The position numbers were made by a program, and so were the translations under genes. The notes below the pieces were generated by a model. It saw only the letters and a program-made list of their open reading frames with translations, had not been told where the DNA came from and ran no database searches. A stretch of DNA of 64,000 bases from Tetrahymena thermophila SB210 (taxonomy: Eukaryota > Ciliophora > Oligohymenophorea > Hymenostomatida > Tetrahymenidae). The stretch is from the NCBI RefSeq assembly GCF_000189635.1, contig NW_002476559.1, positions 682,001 through 746,000 on the forward strand, written 5' to 3'. The first letter of the stretch is position 1. Each line of letters begins with the position of its first letter. This document shows, one piece after another, positions 35,305 to 48,582 of this stretch.

Positions 35305-37821
35305 ATGGAATAGCAGTATGTAGATTTGTTTGGTTATTAGCTTACACATGAATAATATTAAAATATAACAGCAAATGATGAAGAATTTTAGCAGTTCTTG
35401 TAGATTATTAGCAAATAATTTAGAGAGCGAGGTCCTTTATATTTTTAAAAAATAAGATGCGAGCTAAAATCATAATTAAATTCATTGCAATAATTAATTA
35501 AAGTAGATGAGTATGGGCAGATGAAAATATCGAATTTGTAGCTTTAACAGGGTTATAGTTACGTTAGTAAACAATATCCTTTCATTTTAAAGATAAGAGG
35601 AGATGGAAACTGCTTTTATCGAGCTGTTATTATTGGAATTATGGTCACAATAATTTAAAACAATAAAAATGAATTTTTTAGAATATTAATAAGATAGGTC
35701 TAACATACAGAAAAATTTGTATACTAACTGAAAGACGAAATAATGGCTATATCTGAAACAGATGTTGGCCTGATTCTTATAAAGTTTTTTACATAAATTC
35801 TCATAGAAAAAACAATAAATGAAAAGTTTAGCATTCTTTAATTGTTTGCTGAATTTAATGATTTTCCTGAGATTGATTTAAGTCTAAATATATTCTGCAG
35901 GAATGTCCTCAATACTTATTTTGAAAAGTCTTTGAAAGACCCTCAATATAATTAATTTATTGGGGATGATATGAAGACTAAAATTCCTTTTTAATTATGC
36001 GTAATTGGAGAAGAAGCAGAAGATGTGATAATACCTCTATCTGCAAATGTAAAATTTTAATTTTTTAATCTTAAATATTCTAACAAAATTAGGCTTTTTC
36101 TTATAAAATAGTCATTTAGAATCTTTACATTGATAATAATGATAAACCCTACACAGATTAAATCATTTATAATCCCACGAGTGGGGAACCAGCTGATACA
36201 ATTATATTATGCTATTCTCAAGGCCATTATGATCTTCTTCTTTCACAAAATTAATCTTAAATATTCTAAAACTATCCCTAAATTATATTGAATAGTAAAT
36301 TCGTTTTAAAGATAACAAAGCAGCAGAGAATTCTCAAAGATGAGTTAATTGAAAGTGAATTACAGTAAGAAGAAAATGAAAAAGAAAAGGAAAAACTCCA
36401 ACAATAACGTAAAATAATATGATTATTAATTATCTTAAAAAAATGAAATACATTTATTCATATTAATTAGTCTTTGAACAAGAACAAAAAGCACTAGAGA
36501 TCTCTAATAAATAAAAAAACATTTATCAAAAGATAGTAGATAAATGCAAAAGATTAATATAAAAAGGTAAAACTAAAAAAGAGAAAGAGGTAGAAAAAGC
36601 AAGTTAGAAAGAGAATGATTCGTTAGCACTAAATAAGAAACAGAGTAAATAGATTTTATTTGCTAAAATTAAAATTAATTTATCAAAAAAAAAATAGGCG
36701 ATAAGAAGAAAAATTTAAATTTTTATTAAAGACTAAATAGTAAAAAGAAAAGTATTGAAAGTAATACTTAACAGAGAGAAAAAAAAGGGATTTAGAAGTG
36801 TTTAGAATGCTAGAATGAATTTATTTTGAATTAAGGAGAAGAAATGTTAAATAGTGTGTATTTATGTGACAACTGTTATTAATTGCAAAGCAATCAATTA
36901 AGTAAAATTTTTATTCTTAAATAAATTTATTCTTTCTTCAGATCAGATAGTTGACGATGATAATTGTATTTTTTTATATCGAATTTAGTTGCAAGAGATA
37001 ACAATAAGAAAAATTAAAATGGAGATGGCTCAAGGAATTGCAAAATCTGCGAAAATGAGTTTGATAAAGACGAAAATTTTGAGAGTGAGGGAATTTGCAA
37101 ATAATGCATAAAGATGTAGATCCTGTCAAATTATAAAGAAAGTGAATGTGTTTCTTGCAAGAAAGAAGCTTCATTCAAAATTGAAAGCACAGTCTACAAT
37201 AATTTTAAATTAGGGATCTGCCAAGAATGCGTGAAAGAAAACTATTTTTTATTTAAAGAGTAAGAAAAAAAGATTGAAACTCTTAAAGTTTATTTAAAGG
37301 AATTATCAACATATATTGTGTTTAAGCTCAGCGAAGAAATTTAAAATTATATATTGACATTGAAAGAAAAAAATGTTGATATCGAAATAGAAAAAAGCTA
37401 GCCTAATTGTTCTTTTTGTTTTCAGTTTGGAGATTAATTTTTGTATGAAACAGGAAATCCCGAATAGCTAATATGCCTAGATTGTTTCAAATCTTAGGAA
37501 TACACAAAAATATAGGAGGGTTTTTAAGATGAATAAATTTAAAAGATTTTATGGGATATTGTTAATTAGTTAAGTATACCATCATGTTTCATATGCTTTG
37601 ATCCACTAAATGAAAGCGAAAATAATATTAAAATTTAAGATATTATCAGAAATTCTTCCATTTAAATTTGTACTAAATGCTAAAAAGAAGGTATATTCGT
37701 TTTTGACTAGGATGATAATATCTCTGCCTTTAGTAGTTACTTAAATCATCCTTTAAATATAATTCCAAGAGAAGAGGATAAAAATCATCTTAAATCTGCA
37801 CTTTAAAATAACTTAAATTGA
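35305..37821 (+). CDS. Otubain-like cysteine protease (peptidase C65) with Cys-pair knuckles
   Basis: Five exons, 35305-36048, 36093-36408, 36471-36739, 36775-36901 and 36989-37821; 762 residues. The OTU domain occupies about residues 90-300. The active-site block is IRGDGNCFYRA with Asp100 and Cys103, and the His motif is GHYDLLL with His293; both match otubains, which remove ubiquitin from substrates. Between them lie FPEIDLSLNIFCRN and EEAEDVIIPLSAN, typical positions of the otubain fold. A Lys/Glu-rich coiled-coil-like stretch (about 315-440) follows, then a series of knuckles, each CxxC followed about 15-35 residues later by another CxxC: CLECQNEF/CDNC, CKICENEF/CKQC, CVSCKKEA/CQEC, CSFCFQFGD/CLDC, CFICFD/CTKC. 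The fourth exon needs a short 35-nt intron before it. All exon phases agree. The enzyme activity is predicted from the conserved residues, and the substrate is unknown. Confidence 0.86.
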
Positions 37822-38127
37822 TAGATTAATATGTGATGAGTATCTAATATTTGGTATATGTCTTTAAGTATTCAAAAGAAGTCAAGTTGTATTCATTCAT
37901 TTCGTAATGTTAATTTATTTATTTAGTAAGATATGCATTAACATTTTGTATGTATTTTGCAAAATTAATTAATTGTTTGTTTTTTATATTTTTAGATAAT
38001 AAATTATTTAATTTTGAAATAAATAATTATATAAAAAGCACAATTAAATAAATTTTTTATTTGCTTCAATTTATAAAAAGCTCATAGACAGATAGATATT
38101 ATTTGAAGCCATAACAAAAGTTTAAAA

Positions 38128-41100
38128 ATGGAGCAAAAGATAAGCATTTTTGGAAGGAGTTATTCTCTTTAGTTTTTTGAAGAAGTTATAAGTAATCAGT
38201 AAGCACGACAAATAATATTATAGGCAAGTCAAAGGGGAACCAGTCCTAATTTTGATATTTAGAAGATGAGGCGAACAGTTGATTAAAGGATAGAAAGCTT
38301 AGTAGAAATAGGAACATTTTAACACTTTCTGAAAAAGGAAGCTTATCAGTAAGAAAAGACTGAAGCATACGAATTAGTTGCCAAGAAGTTTCCAATCCAA
38401 TTAGTTGTAAGAGGAGATGGAAATTGCTTTTACAGATCCTTCATAGTCAATTACATCTTTAAGATAGTCTTTTATCAGTTGAAAGAAGAATTATTCCAAT
38501 TTATAGCAAAAATATGGAATTTCAAACAGCTTTCGATTCAATTTGAATTTAATTAGGTTCAAATAAACTCTGATGAATTCAAAATACTTGCAATACGTTT
38601 TTTATTTGATGCTTTTATGAAAAAAGCTTCTAATTAAATGAATGTTATTTCGTTCATTCAGACATATAATAACTAGCCAGAGGTTGATGTCAGCTTTGTT
38701 GTGATCTGCAGAAACTTCATTAACAAGTGTTTCAAGCTAAATAAAAGAAACCCATCTAAAATAGGTTTCATAGAAGAATAAGATTTACAAGAAATTCCTG
38801 TCCTTCTATAAACATACGGATCCGAGGCACAAAACACAATAATTCCCCTAGCTGCAAATGTAGAAAATTATAATTGAAATTAATTTTTTTAATTCTAATA
38901 AAAATATTTTATTTAAAAATAGGCTTTTAATAATTCAGTGTTGAATTTTTAAAACTTATACAGAGACTAAGCCACTAAAAAATTCTTAACAAGACTAGAT
39001 ATATACAATGACCTAAGTTCAAAGAATGTTTAGAATTAGTTAAATGTAGATGTTTTATTCACTTAAGGCCATTACAACGTTGTCTTTGATTAAATATTTT
39101 GCTAATTGCACTGTTAAAACATTCTCGAATAAAAAAAAGATGAATAAAAAAGCATTATCTAATCTGTGTCTGACAAGATACTTCACATGTTTATACCAAA
39201 TAAGCCTGAGCAAAATCTGATTCATCAAAATTACCAATTTAATAATGGTAAAACATAAAATTAAGGAAACTAAAGCTAATAAATTTAAAACAATAATTTA
39301 GTATAAGAGAACAATTTTTAAAGTTCAAACCAAAATTAGAGAGTAAGCAATCGTTCATTATCCAATAGCTAGTCAAAATTAAGCTAAAGTTCTAGTTCAA
39401 GTAAATTAAAATCAAGATCGTAAGGAGTAAAGCATCCCTTTGAAATTAGCTCCTAAAACATACCATAAAATAGCATTGATTTTCAAAACGAAAGTAAATA
39501 AAATAGTAATTAAGTTAATTTTTATGATTAAAATAAAAATACCTCTCAAAATAACAAACCAATTTAATCATATTAAGTTACAAATTATATCTACAGTCCT
39601 TCAATCAATTTAAATAATAACAAAAAGATCTAATAAACAAACAGTTAATCGTCATAACATTACCAAAATAATTTTATTAATGATCATTCTGATAGTTTTT
39701 AATAAACCAATTAAAATAAATTTAATTCCAATTAAATCAGTTTACCAGCTTCTAATTCACACTAAAATGTTTTTGAAAAACCAAAAAATAATTAAAACCA
39801 ATAAAAATAATCTTATTAAAGTATAAACTTCTCACATAATCCTCAAACAAATATAAATAATAATCAATAAATTAATCAAAAAAATAGTTACAATAGCAGC
39901 TCCTAAAGAGTTAAAAATATAGAAAATTTAAACATATTAGAAAATTAAAGCAGCGAAATACCAAAATCTAATAATATTAATTAAAATTATCAAAATCAAG
40001 AATTTTCTTTCTTTAGTTAAGTTCCTGTATTTTAAACAGATGAATAAGAATTTATAAATACTGAGAAGACAAAACAAATAAAAACCAAACCTGTTTTGAG
40101 CTAAAGAAACTGCTGTGACATATGCAAATAAAGTAAAAATACTTATGATTTGCTATATGTATGTGTATGCCAAAATTGTTTATATAAAAGCTTTCTAAAT
40201 TTAAAAGAACACAGTTTACAAATTTTAGCAGACTTATTTAGGTTAGTTAAAAACGAAAAATTTTGCTTGATATGCTTTGCTTCAATTCCATACTCAGTTA
40301 GCATTTAGAGGGAAAACTTAGATACAATTAATCTTCTATGTGGAAATTGCTAATAACAAAGTGAAGAACCTTTGTTTTTTATTAAACTGTTAAAATTTGT
40401 ATAAGAAAACACATTATAGCTGAGTAATGTTGCTTAGTAGTAAAAATTAAATTACTAAGCCTGGGAGTAATCTCAAATCACAAAAACATAAAATTAAAAT
40501 AAATTATCTTTGTCTTATTTGGTTTCTTTATTTAAAGAGAAAATTTAAAATTAAAGTAGATAAAATGTAGACATGTATAGAGAAAATTTAAAGTGTGCTA
40601 TGAGAAACAAGACTGATGCTCAGAGAGACAGCTTAATTGAGTTTCTTACTTAAACAAATAGGTTCAAAGAGTTTTGCTTTGTTTGTGAATCTATATCAGT
40701 TAAATCATTTGAGTTGCCTCTTCAAAATGGCGGATCTATTAGATTGTGTGTGGAATGTATACACGAACTTGAAAATATCTATTAAGCAGTTGTAAGAAAT
40801 AATGGTCTTACCTACTTGTACTGTAGCTTGATTGATTAAATGGTCATTCTCCACATGCAAAATCAGAATTTGTCTTATTATTTCAAAATTAAAAATCATT
40901 GCTATAGCTGCTTGGAAGAAACTCATTTTCCTTTTTAAGTTTCTAAAAACTTCTAGCTGTGTTTTAATTGTCTCTCAAATTAGATGGAATACTAGAAAAA
41001 TGATGATAAGCTAGTTGCTTTAATTAAAAAGCAATGTAAATAATTCTAAAAATGTTTAGGATGTTTCTAAAGTGTGAATTTGGATGACTCAAAATTAGAT

Positions 41101-41679
41101 AGAGATGTTTATCTATGTTATGTATGCTCGAAATATAACATTGTCAAAGACGCAAATCAAAAATGTTACTAGGTTCTTAATAGGGTTCATACTCGTCACT
41201 TCAAAGTCTTTGAAAAAGAGATTTGTGACTATATTATTGATGAAAAAGAAAATGTTATATTTTTGACTGAATCCTCCTCAGAAAATAATGAAGCTTCTGC
41301 AATAGAACAAGAAGAGTAAGACCTTGACTAACTCAAATAACAAATTTTAGATTGCCCGAAATGTAATTATTAAGAATTACCTAAAAGACTTTTAGACTCT
41401 ATCTAATGCAGCTGCTAATTTGAAAATGATCTAAGCAACAAAACAACTCAAATCAGCGAGGGAGAGAAAGTGTTCTGCTTGTTCTGTCATAACTACTTAA
41501 ACAATCTTGATAATAACTTGAGTTATCAATCGCTCTCAGCCAAGTCGATAATTTAGTATTTTGACTCATAAGAAATAGATGTGAAATACTATTTCAAACG
41601 CAAGATTAAGCTTGTTAGATGCTCTAATTGTAAGCACTTGTAATCAATTCAAGAGTAATACGAAAACTATCTATTTTGA
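38128..41679 (+). CDS. Otubain-like cysteine protease (peptidase C65) with long linker and Cys-pair knuckles
   Basis: Two exons, 38128-38859 and 38923-41679; 1162 residues. The active-site block is VRGDGNCFYRS with Asp97 and Cys100, and the His motif is GHYNVVF with His294. The intron falls after IIPLAAN, the same place and phase as the first intron of the gene at 35305, so the two are recent paralogs. Residues about 330-620 are a low-complexity Asn/Gln/Ser-rich linker. From about residue 641 come many Cys pairs: CCDICK, CQNC, CLICF, CGNC, CFVCE, CVEC, CYSC, CFNC, CKQFQKCLGC, CYVC, CPKC, CSC, CLFC and CSNC. These are spaced as repeated zinc-knuckle units. The second exon is open for 2.76 kb. 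Predicted to cleave ubiquitin chains or bind them; partner unknown. Confidence 0.86.
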
Positions 41680-42099
41680 TGAAATTAGTAATAATTAATT
41701 GAGAAGTTTGATTGATTTGAATAGTAAATATTAAACATTGCGAATTCATTCAAATTAAATTTGTTTATGCGTAGTATTTTCATAGTAAATAAATAATAAC
41801 TTTAATTAAAAAACCATGTAATTATCTCATCAAAAATTATTTATTTAATTTATATTAATTGGTTTCTTTTTATTTTTAATTTATGACGAAATTTGTTATT
41901 TGTTAATTCCAAAATATTGCTAACTATTTCTTTAATACATAGAATTTACCACAAATTTGTGGCAAATATTATGATACAACCTATAAATAATAAGTAAATA
42001 AATAAATAAATAAATGAATGAATGCAAATACTTTATTTTTAAAATATTTATTTTGATTATTTGCTAAGCTATTTATTTATATTCTTATTTATAATTCAT
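41680..42099. other. Convergent spacer
   Basis: Lies between two genes transcribed toward each other. It holds an aaat/aatg microsatellite at 41983-42025 and nothing else recognisable. Confidence 0.5.
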
Positions 42100-43952
42100 T
42101 CACTCATTTTCGTACAGGTCATAAAATACTAGTCTTGGATTTACAATCATGTAGTCTTATATTTTATTGTAATAGACTATCGCGGATAGCAGCTTACCAT
42201 AAATAGCTTAGTTGATATAATTATATTCTTTTGTTATGTTTCCTTGCTGCGTGCAAGTGAGCATAACATAATTGTTTGTTTGAGCAAGTTTGAGACTGAT
42301 ATTATCAGCAATTTAAGGAGTCGGAGAAAAGAAAATAAATTCTCTAATAAAGGAGTTAATTTACTTGTCTTTTTCAATTTGTTCTTATAGATTAATAAGC
42401 TGCATATTTATATTGAATACTATTTTTTAGTAAGTATTTCTGCCTTAATAAAATATCCTTTAGGCTTTATCGCATAATATTTGTGCTTCTTTGAAATGAT
42501 ATAAATAGAGCTTCATAAATTCTTGTATTTAAATGCGAATTACTTAAGGAATATAGATTCTCTTGACCTCCCTCACATGAACATTTTTTTTATCCTTTTC
42601 TTCTAATGAGATGTAATGATTAAGTTGCTAAACGGAGGTCAACTCGATTGTATCAGATCCATATTTTTTTGGTTTTATATATATTAAGTACGATTAATAG
42701 ATAAATATAATTATGCTTAGAATACTAGACCCTAATGCAGTATATTCTACTGCCTTGAACGAATATCCTTTAAACGCGTAGAAGGCATTAAAAACAACAA
42801 AAGAGTATATTTTTATAGCAAAAAGTATTGAGTTTTAGAAGTAAAAAAAGCTTGGACCTAATTCAATAAGCACACTGTTTTTGTAGAAAAAATTAGCTAT
42901 AAAAAAGAAGTAATCAAGGTGAATTAGGTTGAATATTGAATCGATTAATCCAAAAAAGAGCGAAAGCACTGTAGAACCAAATATAACATAAAATTTAATA
43001 GCAACTGTAGAAGTTACAGTAAAGAGAACACTCAAGATAGAAAAATAAACAAAGCTTTATCCCAAAGGAAATTGTTATAAGCAGTAATAAATCATTAAGT
43101 AAGAAAAGAAATGCACAGCAGTTGAAAAGTTGAAGAAACAGATTTTGCCCCACTTTCCAGCAAGTCCTTTAATTTTTCCGTGACTTGTAAAATAAAGCAA
43201 TTCTAGTTTCGCTTCAGAGAAAGTAATAAATTGCATAGCTAAAACCAAGACCAAAATAACATTAATAATATTTGAATTGACGCTTGTATAAATAATAAAT
43301 ATAGACATTCCAACAGCGTGTAAAAATGAATTCATGTTGTACATAAACTGAAGCGATGAAAAGGTTTTATTGTATTTCTTGTAATTTTTAATAATCACCC
43401 AGTTTTAAATATTTAAAGCAATAGCGAGAGCCATGTAAAATTTATTTAAGTTTTTTGTGTTGCAAAAAAAGACTAACCAGCAGAGTATTTTGAATGCCAA
43501 CCCTGCAAACATAATTTCAAAAAGCACGATCTATTTCTAATTAAAATTGAGTTTATTTAAAAATTGCTAATTTAAAATTTGAAGAAAATTAATTAGTGCA
43601 ATTTACGTGATAAAACTGCAAGATGAAATAGCAATATATACCATAATTTATCCTGGTATAAATAAAGTAAAGAATTTCTCCCAGCATTCAGGAAAGTTTG
43701 TTGAATTAATAATTAATTTTAACTACTTTTTTATCAATTATTCTTCAAGAACTCACTATTCCTGTTTTTCTTTTTTTTTGCTTAAAATTTTTTTTATGAA
43801 TTTTAATAATCTTTTTTAATTAATTTAATTTACAAAGTGTCAATCAGTGTAATACCAATTTTATTGATGATAGAAGATACTTATTTACATTTCTTTTTTA
43901 CTTTCCAATTATCACTCATTAATTCATTCATACTTCCAAAGTCAGTCGTCAT
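42100..43952 (-). CDS. Multi-pass membrane protein of unknown function
   Basis: Modelled as two exons on the minus strand, 43952-43889 and 43751-42100, with a 137-nt intron (donor gtaaataag); 571 residues. The N-terminus is hydrophilic (MTTDFGSMNEL). It is followed by about nine to ten hydrophobic segments over residues 50-370, with short charged loops such as KNYKKYNKTF. A cytosolic-looking tail of about 200 residues follows (GSDTIELTSVQQ, EEKDKKNVHVREVKR, REFIFFSPTP). I do not recognise the family. The long second exon is open and hydrophobicity is regular, so the coding call is firm. The 5' exon is less certain: an alternative ATG at 44110 opens a signal-like segment but then meets TGA. 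Confidence 0.72.
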
Positions 43953-45400
43953 TTTTTTCTCTTTATTTATTTTGTTTAAAGATTTTTATAATTTATATTT
44001 TTTAAAAATTCACCTTCATCATAAATAAATCAATCAATCGTCTTATTTTAATATCCAACCATAAAGAATATATAAATTAGCAAAAAAGTAACACAGATAT
44101 TTTCACTCATTTTTAATTTCATAAAAAATTTTAATCTAATAAATATTTTGTAAAAAAATGTAACGAAGCTGCTCTTATTTATGCAAATAAATTACAAAAC
44201 ATCTTTCAAATATTTTAAGAAATTAATTTTTGCTTTATTGAATAAAATAAATTAAAATTTTCAAAAAACTATATTGTCAAATCCACCGTTTAAATAAAAT
44301 TAAGAAAATTATTATAAAATATTGTTAATCATCTTTTAATGTTTTAATAAAAAATAAATATTTTATTTTGAAATTCCAGATTAAATTCATTATCAAACAA
44401 ATTATTTATTTTTAAAATAAAGAGATAAAAAATAAAATATTAAAATTTAATTTATTAAGAAATATCAAAGGGTCGTAGAATTGATATTCAGACCTTAATT
44501 AATTAATAAACAAATAAAAATTAAATATTATCTTCTTAAGGTTTGTTTTACATAAAATAAATATTAACAAAATATTTTAAATATAGCAATTCAGTTTGAC
44601 TTTCCTTAAGATTCTAACTGGCTTTTTCACTTTTAATGTAATTTTTTTAATTTAATGATAATTTAATTTAAAAACAAAAACATTAATTAAATTTATTTTT
44701 GAAATTATTTCTTGATGATATTTTATCAATTATTTTTACATATTTTTGAAAGCAAAAAATAATATATTTAATTTTCTTTATTTTGTAGATTATTTTAATT
44801 GATTTTAATTTTATCTATCTTTATCTTGTTTTTTAAATATAGTTTGCTCATTAGTTTAAATTTTTTTGAATAAAATTAAATTTAGTTTACTAAATTTGAG
44901 TATAGAATGTAATTATTTTAATAGTTATTAAAAAATTTTTATTTTTATTTAAATTAAATGTTTGAAAGTTATTGATTAATTAAAATAGCAGAATTAACTA
45001 ACTAACAAACTGATTGACTAACTCATTAAAAAATAATTATTTAAATAGAAATATTTAATAAAATTTATTTTTGTTGAATAGATTTTTAATGCTTAAAAAT
45101 ATTGATTTATTATAAACTTAGTATAAAAAAACTTTTTTATGATGAAATATTAGATTTAAATTTAGTAAGTCATATATAAAACTAAAATAATGATTGAATT
45201 TGAGAGATTGATAAATTATTTTAAAAAGGAAACAAGTAAATGAAATATGTTAACTAAAGATTTATTCATTCATTTATATTAATATTTATTCATTTAAATA
45301 TTATATGTTTAAAAATATAAATACAGAATTATATATAAAATAATACTTTCAACTTGTTTATATAATATTTTTCATAAATGAAGACTCACAGTACGAACAA
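43953..45400. other. AT-rich spacer
   Basis: No gene seen beyond a possible alternative first exon at 44110 on the minus strand. Several aaat and gact/aact simple-repeat patches occur near 45000. Confidence 0.45.
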
Positions 45401-45757
45401 TCATTAGCAGTAAGTTTACCAAGAGTTTTTGATTTGATCGGGGACATTGAAAGGTAATTTGAATTAGACGTTATTCTATAAACAAGGAGTGTCAGCGTCA
45501 AGGTATTTGCCAGTTTCAATATCTTCATATGAAATATGGAACTTGTAGCCAGTTTTAAAGCAACGGTTAATAGCAAAAAGAGTTCTTTCGGGGTTAGGAT
45601 TTTACTCAGTAGGGAAAGGGAAGTTATCTCTAACTTATAAGCAGTTGGCGGTATCTTGAAGATCTCCAGTTTTAGAGTTTTAGCTGGCCAAATAAACAGT
45701 TGATCCGGCTAAAATGGTAAGAATTAAACCTAAACCAATGAGAGAAGTATTTTTCAT
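45401..45757 (-). CDS. Small secreted protein, unknown function
   Basis: Single exon, 118 residues, start at 45757 in an aaaATG context. The first 25 residues are a clear signal peptide (MKNTSLIGLGLILTILAGS), so the protein is exported. The mature part has four Cys (in NCLQ, NRCF, PCLQ and TYCQ), consistent with two disulphides, and a Pro-rich patch FPFPTEQNPNPER. Base composition is less AT-rich and codon use is more selective than the spacers, which supports expression. I do not recognise a family. Confidence 0.72.
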
Positions 45758-48582
45758 TTTTCAATTTATTTATCTATTTAGCTTATTAAGTTTTTTGATT
45801 TATAATCTAATATTTAAATTTATTGTTTTAAAAATCTTTAGGGTTTGGCATATTTATAGTGTCTCATCAAAGAATTTTTATAGAAATAATAAAAAAAGAT
45901 GAGTCATTCAATTCTTCAAATGTATTTCCTAAATACGTATTTAATTCTTTTATAATTTTTGTGTTTTCTTATGTTTTCTTATCAAAATATCAAAAATAAT
46001 AATTATCAATAATAGCAAAATTTATTTTTTTATTGCGGAGTTAAAATAAAATAATAAAATATTTTTTTTTATTTATTTATTGATTTTAAACATCTCTATT
46101 TAAAAATAATTTTAAGGAATTAAATAAACAAATATTTTTTGTTAAATTTGAATTAGAAACAACAATTCAACACTTTTTTATAAAAGAAAATTGATTGTAA
46201 AACCAGAAATAATTATTCTTATGCATATAATTAAAAATTAATTACAGCGTTCCCTAAGAATTCATTATATTTAATCCTAATTTGAACTCTCTAATCAAAA
46301 ATAGTCAAAATTATTTTTAAATGAGGTACTTTTAAAATAAAGTCAAAAATAAATGAATGAATAAATGAATGAATAAATAAATATGTTATTGTTTATGATA
46401 GTTAATTATTTTATCAAAATTTCTATTTTAAAAAAACTTTCAATAACAAAATAAATAAATTCATGTTATTTTTTAGAAAAAAACTAAAATAAAATTTACA
46501 TTAACTTATTTTATTATAGAAAGAAAGTAAATATCTAATCCCGAATTAAATAGACTGATTTGCAAGAAAATCTGAAAAATATGTCTGCAATCAATAACAT
46601 TAGCTAACAGTTGTGGATAACCTTAGTTAAAAAACCTAATAATATTTTAGTTTGCATATTGAAATATTTATTTTACATTTTATCTGCTATAAATTCTTGC
46701 CAATAGAATTCAATAGTAAATCTAAAATTAATTCATTAATTAATTAATAAAAAATTAACTATTAGCCAAATAACTAAATACATAAAAGAATAAAGTATTA
46801 AATCTAACAAGTAAATTTTTTGCATAATAAAATGCTAGCTAAAGTATGTGAACTGTTTCTATTTTTATTCTAAATTAAACTGTAAGTAAATAAAATAAAT
46901 ATTTTGTAAACTTGTTTTTATTCAAAAAAAAAAAATGGAAATATCTAAATTTTAAGGAATTTAATATTAAAAATAGAGCAAACAACTATAAATAAATAAA
47001 TATTCATTGAGCTTAGTTTATATATTTAATTTTTCATAAATTCTTCTTATGGAAATATTAGAGAAATATAATTTCAAGATAGGTCATATTATTCATATTT
47101 TTATATTTTTATTACGAAAAGTATTAACAAACTCTTATCAGAAATCAAGCTATCAAAAATTTCAAATGTATGCAAATTATTTATATATCAAAACAAAATA
47201 ATACAACAATAACTAATATATTTAAATTAAAATGACCTAGCTAAAATTATATTCCCAATAATTAATTAATAATTATGTTTTTTCTAGAAAAATACCTTTA
47301 GACATATTGCATTAACAAAAAGGCAAATAACTGATCAATAATAAGTCTTTGATTTATCATTTTATTTTCTTAAAAATATCAATTTTAAAATTTAATGTAA
47401 GCAATAATATTTGTATAATTCACTATTAAAAAAATATATAAAGTAGGATATCATATACATGAAAAGAATGAATGAACAACTTCATTTATGTATTTATTAA
47501 ATTAATTTATTAACAAAAAAAATATTTCATAAAACAAGAAAAATGTTTGCTTATTGATTGAATTTCTATTCAGATATTTTAAATTTAATAGCCTTTATCT
47601 AACTTTGAATTACATTTTTATTTCAGAATTGAATAATATATTAAGTAAATAAATAATTAGTATTTTAGTTAAATCATTTAAATTGCAAAATGAAAAAAAT
47701 TTAAAAGCTAATGTTTGATTGAAAGTTGATTGGATTCATGTTTAACTGTTAATAAAAAATTCATATCAAACAAATATTCTTGTTATAAAAAATAAATATT
47801 ATGGTAATATATTTAATGTAATTACTTAATTAATATTTTAGATTTTAAGCAAATGTAGCAAATATATTTTAAAATTAGCTGAGAATAGTATGGCCAACCC
47901 CCAAAAATAATAGTGGATTCAAATTTAAAAATATATGGTGTAGTATTTATTGTTAATTAGGTTTATAAATTATTAGAATTACTATATATTTCAAATCATT
48001 TTTTTGTGAAAATTTATGGGTGAAGTATAAATAAATAAAACCTAACTAATTAACTAAGATCCTTTTGATTAATATTTATAATATATATATTAATTGACGC
48101 ATAATTAACAATAAAATCAAATATCTTAAATATAAATGCGTAATTTGTTAATTAATTTTTGGATAAATATAATATGTCTTACTTGTTTTTATTAGCAAGC
48201 TTTGATAAAGCAAACAAAATATATATTACCTTCTAATAAAAATGCTTGTAATTATTTTTAAACTAATGAAATATATTCTTTGATTTAGTACATTGATTTA
48301 TTTATATACTTAACTTCTATAAAATAATTCTTTTAATTATTAATAAATTTTATTTTTATGCTTGCTAATTATTAGTATTTAGAATAGTTAGAAAGTTATC
48401 ATAAAGTTAATAACTAAATTTCAATTTGTTGTTTGGGATTTTGTTTATCATATTGAGTGATATTTATTTTGTTTATTTTTGGGGAAGATATATTCTAATA
48501 ACTTATTAATTTATTATCAAATAATAATCAATTCAAAGATTTTAAATATTTTGATATTAACTACTTAGGTAAGAATAAGAAA
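45758..48582. other. Long AT-rich gene-free stretch
   Basis: About 2.8 kb without a supportable reading frame. It contains an aatg/aaat microsatellite at 46349-46382. The promoter of the following intronless otubain gene should lie at its end. Confidence 0.45.

Noticed and set aside
43607..44028. Two plus-strand hydrophobic frames
   Set aside because: Antisense to the membrane-protein gene and its 5' flank, with no support of their own.
44020..44110. Signal-like minus-strand start at 44110 as the true first exon of the multi-pass protein
   Set aside because: The frame meets TGA after about 26 codons and no suitable donor joins it to the downstream exon; the ATG at 43952 gives a phase-correct join.
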